Assembly: GCA_002505935.1 (NCBI GenBank)
Contig: DAWL01000027.1
Coordinates: forward strand, 1,498-11,872
Origin: Euryarchaeota archaeon UBA226
Lineage (GTDB): Archaea; Thermoplasmatota; Poseidoniia; Poseidoniales; Poseidoniaceae
Reading direction: 5' to 3'
DNA length: 10,375 bases
The notes beneath the pieces are model-generated. The model was not told where the DNA came from and ran no database searches. It saw only the letters and a program-made list of their open reading frames with translations. Below are positions 1 to 6,106 of this stretch, one piece after another (positions within the stretch are counted from its first letter, which is position 1; each line of letters opens with the position of its first letter). The position numbers were made by a program, and so were the translations under genes.

Positions 1-207
1 CCTGGACCCACGGCTGCCCCTGCTCAGGCTGCAAGCCCCTATGCTGCAGCGCCAGCTGCACCTGTAGCACCTGCTGCACCTGCAACAGCATTGAATTACA
101 TTGAATCTGGAGATGGATACCACTACATCCTCAAAGCAGACAACACATTCGATCCACAACCGTACATCAAGAATGCTGACGGAACCTATACGCCATTCAA
201 CAGTTGA
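1..207 (+). CDS. C-terminal end of an unrecognised protein with Pro/Ala-rich linker (partial)
   Basis: The reading frame is open from the first base and ends at a TGA at 205-207, giving 68 residues of a protein whose start lies outside the window. The first ~30 residues are almost only Pro and Ala with a few Gln, Val, Thr and Ser, a flexible linker. The last ~30 residues are polar and aromatic and contain two similar short units, YILKADNTFDPQ and YIKNADGTYTPF, aligned as Y-I-x-x-A-D-x-T-[FY]-x-P. A linker followed by a compact aromatic terminal motif suggests a peptide that binds a partner or substrate, but I do not recognise the family and cannot assign a function. The next gene starts 100 bases downstream. 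Confidence 0.7.
   Translation, partial: PGPTAAPAQAASPYAAAPAAPVAPAAPATALNYIESGDGYHYILKADNTFDPQPYIKNADGTYTPFNS
40..93 (+). repeat. Low-complexity Ala/Pro-coding segment
   Basis: Repeated GCx and CCx codons (gcacct-type units) encode a run of Ala and Pro with occasional Val and Thr. It is in frame with the partial gene and reads as an inter-domain linker, not as an independent element. Confidence 0.6.
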
Positions 208-222
208 GCCCGTGTCATGTTG

Positions 223-241
223 AAGGGTATGCAACACCCTT
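223..241 (+). terminator. Small hairpin downstream of the first gene, possible terminator
   Basis: AAGGGT (223-228) and ACCCTT (236-241) form a perfect 6-base-pair stem with a 7-base loop, 15 bases after the stop of the partial gene. What follows is T/C-rich but has no clear run of T. Archaeal terminators usually rely on T-runs, so this could equally be a chance hairpin. Confidence 0.25.
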
Positions 242-296
242 GATTCATGCTCTTCTCAAGCGAGCCTTCAAAGGGTCCAAGTGGCGCCTGATTATC

Positions 297-301
297 GAGG
301 T
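297..301 (+). promoter_or_regulatory. Ribosome binding site deciding the SAP-protein start
   Basis: GAGGT lies 6 bases before the ATG at 308 and matches the core of the archaeal Shine-Dalgarno consensus. An in-frame GTG at 281 has no comparable site and would add nine residues before the SAP domain, so ATG 308 is preferred. Confidence 0.65.
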
Positions 302-307
302 CATAAC

Positions 308-2449
308 ATGGCGTCGGACTCTGCATTGACCGTTGCTGCCCTCAGAGCCCTGTGCAAGGACAAGGAATTGGCCTCGTCTGGGAAGAAGGCGGAGCTGGTC
401 GAACGCTTGCTCAAATACGGAGCCAGCAGGGAAGAAGTAGGCCTTGAACCACTGGAAGAAGAGGAAGTCGACATCATTGTCGATGATGAGGGTGAATTGA
501 TTCTCGATGAAGATGAGAATATTTCAACAGATAGTGATGACACGCCCAAAGGCAGCATAGATGAGTCAAAAGAAGACGATGTTTTGGAGGCGGAGGTCTT
601 TGTGGCTGAGGTTATCGATGATGATATCATCGAAGCAGATGTCATTGAAGCGGATGTTGTCGAAGAAGTGGATATTGAAAGCAGCAAAGATGCAACTGCA
701 TCTGCAAGTAGATTTGAATCCTCATCTCTAGACATGAAAAAGAGCGCTGCTTTGGCATTAACTTTGATTCTCTTGGCAGCTGGAGCATGGTGGTGGTTCA
801 GTCTAGATGCCGAACCTTTCACCCCTGACCCTTTGCGGCATGGAGACACAATGGGATTCGCCGTTACTGGTGGACAATTAGTCGCAACAGATGATTATGC
901 TTCACAAATCTTCCAATGGTTCGGCTCTGATGATGAAATATGCGGCTTGAACGTACAATTTTCGGGAAGTGGTAGTGTTTCAATTACAGAAGGAGGTAGG
1001 TCAGATATATCTGGCGAAATGAATGACGATCGTCTTGGTTCAGTCAAGCAGATTGGTGGCAATGGATTCTCTTGGTTAACAATGGAACGCAATCTGAATT
1101 ACGATTTTGACGATGTTGATATCGCCCAAAGTGAAATCTCCAGCACACTAGGGTGTATCGAAATGCCTTCTGTCAGCGCGAGGTTAGGAATAGATTGGAA
1201 AGAATGGATCGAATTGAGTAGTGAGAATAGCATTCGTTCTGAATTCGGCTATGAACTAGTGCATCCTGATGGGCAATTGCAAGGAGACATTACCACATTT
1301 GGACTGAATGGATTCTTGGATTCTCTAGATTCGATTGGGTTGGGGGCATCGATGATTTTCTCACCCCTGCAATTGCATGAAGTACTCGGCAACACCATGA
1401 TTGATGAAGAAGCGGCTGGAAATGTTTCAGGTTGGTCTTGGCAAGTCACGGGAAGTGAAGATGTTGGAGAGGAAGTTGCTTGGAAAATCCTATTCAGAAA
1501 CAAAGACATTGAAGACAATTGTTTAGGACATGCGACTATACACATCTTGGCGGTTCCTTCCTCTCCATGGGCAATTAGACAATCTATCGACCTATTGATT
1601 AGCGGTGATGATTCCAGCGATTGTGGAACTTGGCAAGAAATCTTAGGAGATTACGCGATGCCTGATGGTAGACTGGAAATGAAGATGACAATTGAAAGAA
1701 CGAGCCTTTCAAGGGGTGAAAATCTAGTTGATTTGGGTTATTCTTACGATTCCAAGCCCGACATTTCTAGTCTCAGGCCCCCTTCATCTGAAATGGCAGA
1801 TTGGGGCTCTACCGAAAGACATGCTCCCGATTTATCCAGCATTCGCAACCAACCCTTGGAAATTGCCATATCTTGCATTGGAAATACTTCCGGTGGTGGA
1901 AATGAAGCAGAAGTAAACCTACAAGACCATGATGCGTACATCTGGAGAGCAAGAGATGATCGATCCTCGCAAGATAAAACCCGATGGAACATGAGTTGGT
2001 TGGCTAACGACGATGCAAGTGGATGGTTGGTGGTTGATGTCGCTGGACAGGGAGGTAGCGAAGAAAATTGTACTTACATCGACTCAGGCTTATTGGATGA
2101 AGCACCCGATCACAATCGTCAAGCCATTCCGGAAACTGTTTCCCTGCGTTGGATGGAAGAGTCGCGTTGGTTAGAAGAAGGCAAGTTCCCAGAATTGAGT
2201 GGAACTAATGGGCTTGCTGCATCTTCAGGAAAATGGAATGATGATTTGAAAATCGGAATCTTGGTTGCAACAGCAGGAGTGAATTTACCTGACACATTTG
2301 ACTTCTTGCCATTGGGCGATGCAGGTAGAGTCACCGTAGATGGAGTTAGATCCTGGGATGAAGGAGAGTGGTCACATACATTCTCATTCCTTGCAGATGC
2401 CAGTGATGGGAAAATGATTGGATGGACGCATACAAGATCGAGTGATTGA
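308..2449 (+). CDS. SAP-domain, single-pass membrane protein with large cysteine-containing outer domain
   Basis: A 713-residue protein. Residues ~6-38 form a SAP motif (LTVAALRALCKDKELASSG, then KKAELVERLL), a helix-loop-helix family usually binding DNA. Residues ~42-130 are a very acidic linker rich in Asp, Glu, Val and Ile. A transmembrane helix covers ~146-166, preceded by Lys-Lys, which predicts the SAP end in the cytoplasm. The remaining ~545 residues are Ser/Gly/Asp/Trp-rich, look beta-rich and are probably outside. They hold six cysteines (212, 283, 405, 439, 523, 588) and several N-glycosylation sequons, fitting an oxidising, extracytoplasmic place. I do not recognise the outer domain. 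The next gene begins 8 bases after the stop, so the two are probably co-transcribed. SAP could instead bind a protein or RNA; DNA tethering is inference. Confidence 0.85.
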   Translation: MASDSALTVAALRALCKDKELASSGKKAELVERLLKYGASREEVGLEPLEEEEVDIIVDDEGELILDEDENISTDSDDTPKGSIDESKEDDVLEAEVFVAEVIDDDIIEADVIEADVVEEVDIESSKDATASASRFESSSLDMKKSAALALTLILLAAGAWWWFSLDAEPFTPDPLRHGDTMGFAVTGGQLVATDDYASQIFQWFGSDDEICGLNVQFSGSGSVSITEGGRSDISGEMNDDRLGSVKQIGGNGFSWLTMERNLNYDFDDVDIAQSEISSTLGCIEMPSVSARLGIDWKEWIELSSENSIRSEFGYELVHPDGQLQGDITTFGLNGFLDSLDSIGLGASMIFSPLQLHEVLGNTMIDEEAAGNVSGWSWQVTGSEDVGEEVAWKILFRNKDIEDNCLGHATIHILAVPSSPWAIRQSIDLLISGDDSSDCGTWQEILGDYAMPDGRLEMKMTIERTSLSRGENLVDLGYSYDSKPDISSLRPPSSEMADWGSTERHAPDLSSIRNQPLEIAISCIGNTSGGGNEAEVNLQDHDAYIWRARDDRSSQDKTRWNMSWLANDDASGWLVVDVAGQGGSEENCTYIDSGLLDEAPDHNRQAIPETVSLRWMEESRWLEEGKFPELSGTNGLAASSGKWNDDLKIGILVATAGVNLPDTFDFLPLGDAGRVTVDGVRSWDEGEWSHTFSFLADASDGKMIGWTHTRSSD
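623..667 (+). repeat. Three tandem 15-base units in the acidic linker
   Basis: Three in-frame units starting at 623, 638 and 653 each encode Asp-[Ile/Val]-[Ile/Val]-Glu-[Ala/Glu] (residues ~106-120 of the SAP protein). The first two are nearly identical at the base level. This looks like small tandem duplication that extends the acidic linker. Confidence 0.65.
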
Positions 2450-2452
2450 GGG
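2448..2452 (+). promoter_or_regulatory. Ribosome binding site overlapping the upstream stop codon
   Basis: GAGGG overlaps the TGA of the SAP gene (2447-2449) and sits 5 bases before the ATG at 2458. This supports ATG 2458 over the in-frame TTG at 2446 and suggests translational coupling of the two genes. Confidence 0.6.
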
Positions 2453-2457
2453 TTCGT

Positions 2458-2844
2458 ATGGCAAGGAAATTGGGTCGAGGGTTAGACGATTTACTCGATG
2501 ACAATGATGTGGACCTGCCCTTCCTTTCTGCATATGGTGAGGCGGCTAGCGAGCATCTAGAAGGTGGGCATGGAAACGAATCTTCAGAAGAATTGTTTGC
2601 TACAATGATTAGACATGCAGGAGAACTGCCAGAAGAGATAAATCTAGAATGTGTTGAAGAGGGGGTGCAACTCAATATGGAGTCTAATCAAGTACTTCCC
2701 TTGGTACCTTCAGACCTTACAATGCCTGGTTTCGAAAAAGGAAAATTATCCAAGGATAGGAAGAAGGTAGAGGTCCTAATCACTGCTTGGGGAATAGAAG
2801 TTCGACGGTTAATCGATAGATTGTGCGAGCATGCATCGCTATGA
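2458..2844 (+). CDS. Small protein with ParB-like N-terminal LGRGLDDLL motif
   Basis: A 128-residue protein with no family I can name. It opens with MARKLGRGLDDLL. This closely resembles the extreme N-terminus of chromosomal ParB/Spo0J proteins (consensus near LGRGLxALL), the peptide that contacts ParA and stimulates its ATPase. No ParB CTPase/nuclease core (GERR-type motif) or helix-turn-helix follows. The middle is acidic and probably flexible. The last ~35 residues (KDRKKVEVLITAWG through EVRRLIDRLCEHASL) look like an amphipathic helical segment that could dimerise. The gene follows the SAP membrane protein by 8 bases with its own ribosome binding site over the stop codon, so the two products probably act together. 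Its end overlaps the end of the convergent - strand gene by 6 bases. A ParA partner is not in this window. Confidence 0.75.
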   Translation: MARKLGRGLDDLLDDNDVDLPFLSAYGEAASEHLEGGHGNESSEELFATMIRHAGELPEEINLECVEEGVQLNMESNQVLPLVPSDLTMPGFEKGKLSKDRKKVEVLITAWGIEVRRLIDRLCEHASL

Positions 2845-3426
2845 GTTTCGACGGAGCAATGCAGCGAGCCCCAATACACCTACAACTGAAAGGAGGCTGA
2901 TTGAAGGGATGGATGACTCTTCTTCGACCTTATCTGAATTATCCTCTGGAGGGCCATCAGGACAGTCCTTACCGCCCCATTGATCTGTATCGATATCATA
3001 CCAACAAGAACTCCATGCTTTGGCATATCCCTTAGAAGGGAACTCTTCGGATTCCCCATCATCATAATCTACGGATACCTTCCAATTCACATATGAATGA
3101 TCATCAATTGTCACCCAAGAAGAATTCCAAAAAGTCCTATTTTCACTGGCTTCAATGTCCTCCCACTCAGGTGAATCACACACACCATCATTGGTGCACA
3201 TCTGACGCAGAATCCTAATGCTAGTGTTGTTATTTGCCGCATCAGAATCGATCTCCACACTTATCGACCAATCCGATTTATCTGCAGCCTCTACAGTATG
3301 ATTGATTGCAACTATTGGTGATCCAGAGATATCGGGTTCTACATCTTCACCGCCTGCGGCAGCAACAGTTTGCATTGAACATAGAATCATGATGAGCGAG
3401 GCTATGAATAGCGACGACCTCTGCAT
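2839..3426 (-). CDS. Secreted or surface-anchored small protein with signal peptide and C-terminal anchor
   Basis: With the ATG at 3426 the product is 195 residues and starts MQRSSLFIASLIMILC, a good signal peptide with likely cleavage near Ala24. The mature part is acidic and probably beta-rich. It has four cysteines in two close groups (77 and 83; 141 and 155) and N-glycosylation sequons near 42, 67, 96 and 101. The C-terminus is an acidic spacer, Ser-Ile-Pro-Ser, a hydrophobic helix (~176-191) and Arg-Arg-Asn-Ser. This tripartite layout resembles archaeal CTERM sorting signals (PGF-CTERM type), although the exact Pro-Gly-Phe is missing. A longer in-frame ATG at 3522 would bury the signal peptide and overlap the upstream gene, so it is rejected. 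It lies 59 bases after the PUA gene on the same strand. The function is unknown. Confidence 0.8.
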   Translation of the reverse strand: MQRSSLFIASLIMILCSMQTVAAAGGEDVEPDISGSPIVAINHTVEAADKSDWSISVEIDSDAANNNTSIRILRQMCTNDGVCDSPEWEDIEASENRTFWNSSWVTIDDHSYVNWKVSVDYDDGESEEFPSKGYAKAWSSCWYDIDTDQWGGKDCPDGPPEDNSDKVEEESSIPSISLLSVVGVLGLAALLRRNS

Positions 3427-3485
3427 GGGGTGGCCAATAACCGTAAGGTTTTGAATCGCTCGCTCAAAAGGTTCAACAATATTGT

Positions 3486-3995
3486 TCAAAACTCCATTTC
3501 CCACAATTCGTCGCCTATCCAATGTAGGGTCTTGACCGCCTTGCCACTAGTTTCCTCAACCATCTGATTCGCATTCATGCAAGCCCATCCGAGCGCCAAG
3601 GGCCGTTTGTGTTCTTGATCTCTTATCCAAACTAAATCTCCTGCAATTATCTCTTCATGTGCAGCATGTATGCCAGCCGCCATACAATCGGCTCCATTCA
3701 TCAAAAAAGGAATAGCACCCCTATCTACTTCCAACCACGATTTGTCGGGGGCGTGGACCAATAGTCCTCTCAATGTCAGTGCAGCGACAACCTCTTCCTC
3801 TTCATTCTCAATCTCAACAGCATGCGGTTCACGATTTACAATCATCAATCTCCAACTACCATATTCAGCGACTTCGAGAAAGGCCCCCTCAAGATTCAAA
3901 TCAATGCCGAAGCGGTCCTCGAGTTTAGATAACAAAGGGGCAACTTGTTTACGGCGAACTGGGCGTCTTTTCCTAACACTCCAATCCTTGGCCAT
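3486..3995 (-). CDS. PUA-domain RNA-binding protein, MCT-1/DUF1947-like
   Basis: A 169-residue protein with a basic N-terminus (KRRPVRRKQ, ~9-17) and an alpha/beta pre-PUA region (~18-85). A C-terminal PUA domain spans ~87-162. Recognisable PUA signatures are the VDRGAIPFLMNGADCMAAGI segment (90-109), GDLVWI (119-124), the PLALGWA strand (132-138) and GKAVKTLHWIGDELWE (151-166). This layout matches the archaeal relatives of eukaryotic MCT-1/Tma20, which act on the ribosome during reinitiation and recycling; the archaeal role is less certain. PUA domains bind structured RNA. The ATG at 3995 is chosen because AGGA lies 6 bases upstream on the coding strand and the basic start fits the family. 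An in-frame ATG at 4037 would add 14 residues that do not look like part of the domain. It probably shares a transcript with the secreted protein after it. Confidence 0.88.
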   Translation of the reverse strand: MAKDWSVRKRRPVRRKQVAPLLSKLEDRFGIDLNLEGAFLEVAEYGSWRLMIVNREPHAVEIENEEEEVVAALTLRGLLVHAPDKSWLEVDRGAIPFLMNGADCMAAGIHAAHEEIIAGDLVWIRDQEHKRPLALGWACMNANQMVEETSGKAVKTLHWIGDELWEMEF

Positions 3996-4081
3996 GGTCC
4001 ATCCTGTGGTAAGCGGTTGAAGAGGATGTCCATCCAATTACGCATGGGATGTCTCAAAACCACAGCCCTCTTGCAAGGGGC

Positions 4082-4426
4082 ATGGATATCCATCAATTCC
4101 ACGAAGACCGCCAAAGGAGAATGGACCTATTGATGAATGAAGAACACCTAGGAATCAAGAGATTCCTTGCTTTGGATAGTGCAGCCTATCGCGACGATGC
4201 ATTGGATGCCAAGACCAAAGAATTGCTGGGCCTAGTTGCATCTACAGTTCTACGCTGCCAAGAATGCATAACCTATCATGCAGAGAACTGTATTGAACAG
4301 GGATGGAAAAAGGATGAACTCCTCGATGCTTTGAATGTCGCAATGGTGGTTGGGGGTTCGATCACAATTCCCCATATTCGCGAAGTTTGGGAAACGATAA
4401 CCGAACTTGAGTCGGGGGATAATTGA
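4082..4426 (+). CDS. AhpD-like / carboxymuconolactone decarboxylase family protein
   Basis: A small all-helical protein, 114 residues from the ATG at 4082. It carries the AhpD-type redox motif Cys59-x-x-Cys62-x-x-x-His66 (RCQECITYHAENC) preceded by KTKELLGL, whose Glu47 fits the proton-relay Glu of the family. A Gly-Gly pair near 91-92 fits the usual helix turn. In the family such CxxC proteins act as thiol-dependent peroxidases or disulfide reductases; those lacking the cysteines are lactone decarboxylases, so redox activity is favoured. An in-frame ATG at 4049 would add 11 residues (SQNHSPLARG-type, poorly conserved in character). Neither start has a well-placed ribosome binding site, so the start is uncertain. 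The stop is one base from the start of the next gene, so they are translationally linked. Confidence 0.85.
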   Translation: MDIHQFHEDRQRRMDLLMNEEHLGIKRFLALDSAAYRDDALDAKTKELLGLVASTVLRCQECITYHAENCIEQGWKKDELLDALNVAMVVGGSITIPHIREVWETITELESGDN

Positions 4427-4427
4427 G

Positions 4428-5075
4428 ATGACATCGATATGGTGCGCAATTAGAACATATTCGGCCCATGCAAAGGAGATGGGAGTTGAAGTTCCCTCAG
4501 AACCGGAATATTTTCTCAAACCATCTGCCGCATTGGTATCCTCGCCTGTCAATGAAATCAAAACTATCTCTCTACCCGATAATCGAAGTGTTCAGCATGA
4601 GTTGGAGTTAGTACTCAAACTGGGTGACTTCTCAGAAGGAGAATTCTCAATCGATGCCGTGTGTATTGGACTCGACCTTACCAACCGGGTGATTCAGAGT
4701 GAACTCAAGAAAGGAGGTTTACCATGGGCTCGTTGTAAGTCCTTCAAGGACTCGGCAGTTATCGGCGAATGGCATGATGTTCCTTCAGGAAAATTTTCTG
4801 AAATTGAATCGAATTGGTCTATTGACTTGCTTGTAAACTCAGAAAAAAGAATGGCTGCAAATATCTCCGACATGGTCAGATCTCCTTCTACTCTATTGGC
4901 TTCATTAAATGAGTGGGCGCCTCTAGAAAAGGGCGATATTATCTTCACAGGAACTCCTGAAGGTGTAGATTGGTTATGCGATGGAGACGTTGTAGAAGCA
5001 AGATTGAATGATGGGGATGGAATTGTAAAAAGTCGCTTAATTGCTCACTTCTCACTACCCTCAGACTTGAAATAG
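4428..5075 (+). CDS. Fumarylacetoacetate hydrolase family enzyme, FAHD1/acylpyruvase-like
   Basis: A 215-residue single-domain FAH fold. The key residues of FAHD1-type enzymes can be placed: the lid His14 and Glu17 in TYSAHAKEM, the FLKPSAAL strand (29-36), metal ligands Glu58 and Glu60 (HELEL) and Asp83 (GLDLTNR), the LPWARCKSF segment with Lys104, and GDIIFTGTPEGV (169-180). Enzymes of this subgroup hydrolyse acylpyruvates or decarboxylate oxaloacetate with Mg2+ or Mn2+; the exact substrate here is unknown. ATG 4428 has GGGGG 9 bases upstream and follows the AhpD-like stop by one base; a TTG at 4407 overlapping that gene is less likely. The pairing suggests a shared small-molecule clean-up or catabolic role, which is inference. 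Confidence 0.88.
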   Translation: MTSIWCAIRTYSAHAKEMGVEVPSEPEYFLKPSAALVSSPVNEIKTISLPDNRSVQHELELVLKLGDFSEGEFSIDAVCIGLDLTNRVIQSELKKGGLPWARCKSFKDSAVIGEWHDVPSGKFSEIESNWSIDLLVNSEKRMAANISDMVRSPSTLLASLNEWAPLEKGDIIFTGTPEGVDWLCDGDVVEARLNDGDGIVKSRLIAHFSLPSDLK

Positions 5076-5098
5076 GGATGCTGAGTCGGCGCTTCCCT

Positions 5099-5102
5099 GA
5101 GG
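5099..5102 (+). promoter_or_regulatory. Ribosome binding site of the S8e gene
   Basis: GAGG lies 7 bases before the ATG at 5110, standard spacing. The gap from the preceding stop is only 34 bases, so S8e may be read through from the FAH gene or have its own weak promoter that I cannot see. Confidence 0.5.
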
Positions 5103-5109
5103 ATTTACC

Positions 5110-5493
5110 ATGGCACAATGGCACGGCGTCTCGCGAAGGAAGGCAACAGGTGGCCGCAGAGTCAAGGCTCGCGGTAAGCGCAGCACCGAAATTAGCAGCG
5201 AGAAGCAGCTTGCTTTGGTAGGTGAGGCTAAGAGAAAGATATACCGCAAGACTGGTGGAAACACACTTGTAAGAGTTCTAATGGATAATGAGGTCAGTGT
5301 ATCTAATCCCAAGACTGGAAAAACAGAAAGAGTCGCAATCAAGACTGTTGTTGAGAGCCCTGCTAATCCAAACTACGTCAGAAGAAACGTGTTGACCAAG
5401 GGAGCCGTCATATTGACCGAGAAGGGGCATGTTCGAATCACGAGTCGCCCTGGCCATGATGGCGTCATCAATGGCGTTCTATTGGACGAGTGA
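5110..5493 (+). CDS. rps8e: 30S ribosomal protein S8e
   Basis: A 127-residue basic protein of the archaeal and eukaryotic S8e family, a small-subunit protein absent from bacteria. The family N-terminus is clear (WHGVSRRKATGGRRVKARGK), as are the KRKIYRKTGGN turn and the strand NPNYVRRNVLTKGAVI. It ends with ITSRPGHDGVINGVLLDE, the typical archaeal S8e close. The length fits the archaeal form (~125-130 residues) without the eukaryotic insertion. SRP19 follows 51 bases downstream on the same strand. Confidence 0.96.
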   Translation: MAQWHGVSRRKATGGRRVKARGKRSTEISSEKQLALVGEAKRKIYRKTGGNTLVRVLMDNEVSVSNPKTGKTERVAIKTVVESPANPNYVRRNVLTKGAVILTEKGHVRITSRPGHDGVINGVLLDE

Positions 5494-5544
5494 GTCTGCA
5501 AGCGTGCCCTTAAGATGGGCTGTTGATACCGGGGGTTGAGCGAG

Positions 5545-6015
5545 ATGCCCCATAATCCCGATCGTATCGTGCTATGGCCCGGTTATTTCAATTCGCGAAA
5601 TTCGCGAAGAAATGGGCGTAGAGTAGGTATCGATTGTTCCGTGAACAAACCTGATCTCGAGGGATTGGCATGGGCAGCCCGTCAAGCTGGAGTCAAGAAG
5701 ATGAAGCGCGAAGAAGGAATTTGTCACCCCAGCAGGCCTTGGGCTAAAGAGGGTAGATTGTGGATTTCAAAATCTGCTGCCAAAGATGACCTTGGAACTT
5801 CAAAGAAAGAAGAGATCTTGCAAATTATTGGAAATAGGTGGCGCGAAATCAATATCCAAAGGCAAAACGAGGCTGATGAAGAAAACAAGCGCGGTCCAAA
5901 AACTGGTGACCGGCGCGCAAGGGCACAAAGAAAGACTAGCGGGGCTGCAAGACAAGCCGCTGCCAAGGCGCAAAGAAATAGAAAACAACGTGGACGAAAG
6001 AAATGGAAGAAGTGA
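5545..6015 (+). CDS. srp19: Signal recognition particle 19 kDa protein, with long basic tail
   Basis: SRP19 binds helices 6 and 8 of the 7S SRP RNA and allows SRP54 to join the particle that targets proteins to the membrane. The start matches the family well: DRIVLWPGYFNSRNSRRNGR (residues 6-25), then a helix LEGLAWAARQAGV, the Lys/Arg cluster KKMKREE, and the RPWAKEGRLWI strand. Length is 156 residues from ATG 5545. The conserved fold ends near residue ~100-110; the last ~42 residues are a tail in which nearly half the residues are Lys or Arg. Many archaeal SRP19 proteins are ~90-100 residues, so the tail is unusual and recalls the basic tail of the eukaryotic protein. GGGGG at 5531-5535 sits 9 bases upstream. 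An in-frame TTG at 5536 would add three residues. Confidence 0.92.
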   Translation: MPHNPDRIVLWPGYFNSRNSRRNGRRVGIDCSVNKPDLEGLAWAARQAGVKKMKREEGICHPSRPWAKEGRLWISKSAAKDDLGTSKKEEILQIIGNRWREINIQRQNEADEENKRGPKTGDRRARAQRKTSGAARQAAAKAQRNRKQRGRKKWKK

Positions 6016-6106
6016 TTCTTCCGTAAACCCGACAAATCTCTTGAACTGCGCTCTTCTCAACAAATCTCTCGTAAGCGTCATAGGTGTGACCATCTACGTC
6101 CCCAAC

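Noticed and set aside
301..849. Long - strand open frame rich in Ser and Thr, opposite the SAP gene
   Set aside because: It is the mirror of the acidic linker: GAT/GAA codons read backward give Ser, Thr and Phe. It has no domain, and the + strand frame carries the SAP motif and membrane helix.
3427..3522. Longer start (ATG 3522) for the secreted protein
   Set aside because: It would place 32 polar residues before the signal peptide and overlap the end of the PUA gene; no ribosome binding site supports it.
5786..6106. Open frame extending the ACT protein 107 residues to the left
   Set aside because: It overlaps SRP19 in another frame and shows no domain before the first ACT strand.
6016..6106. 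The 91-base gap after SRP19, considered for a tRNA or small RNA
   Set aside because: No cloverleaf, no conserved T-loop bases and no strong hairpin found by eye.
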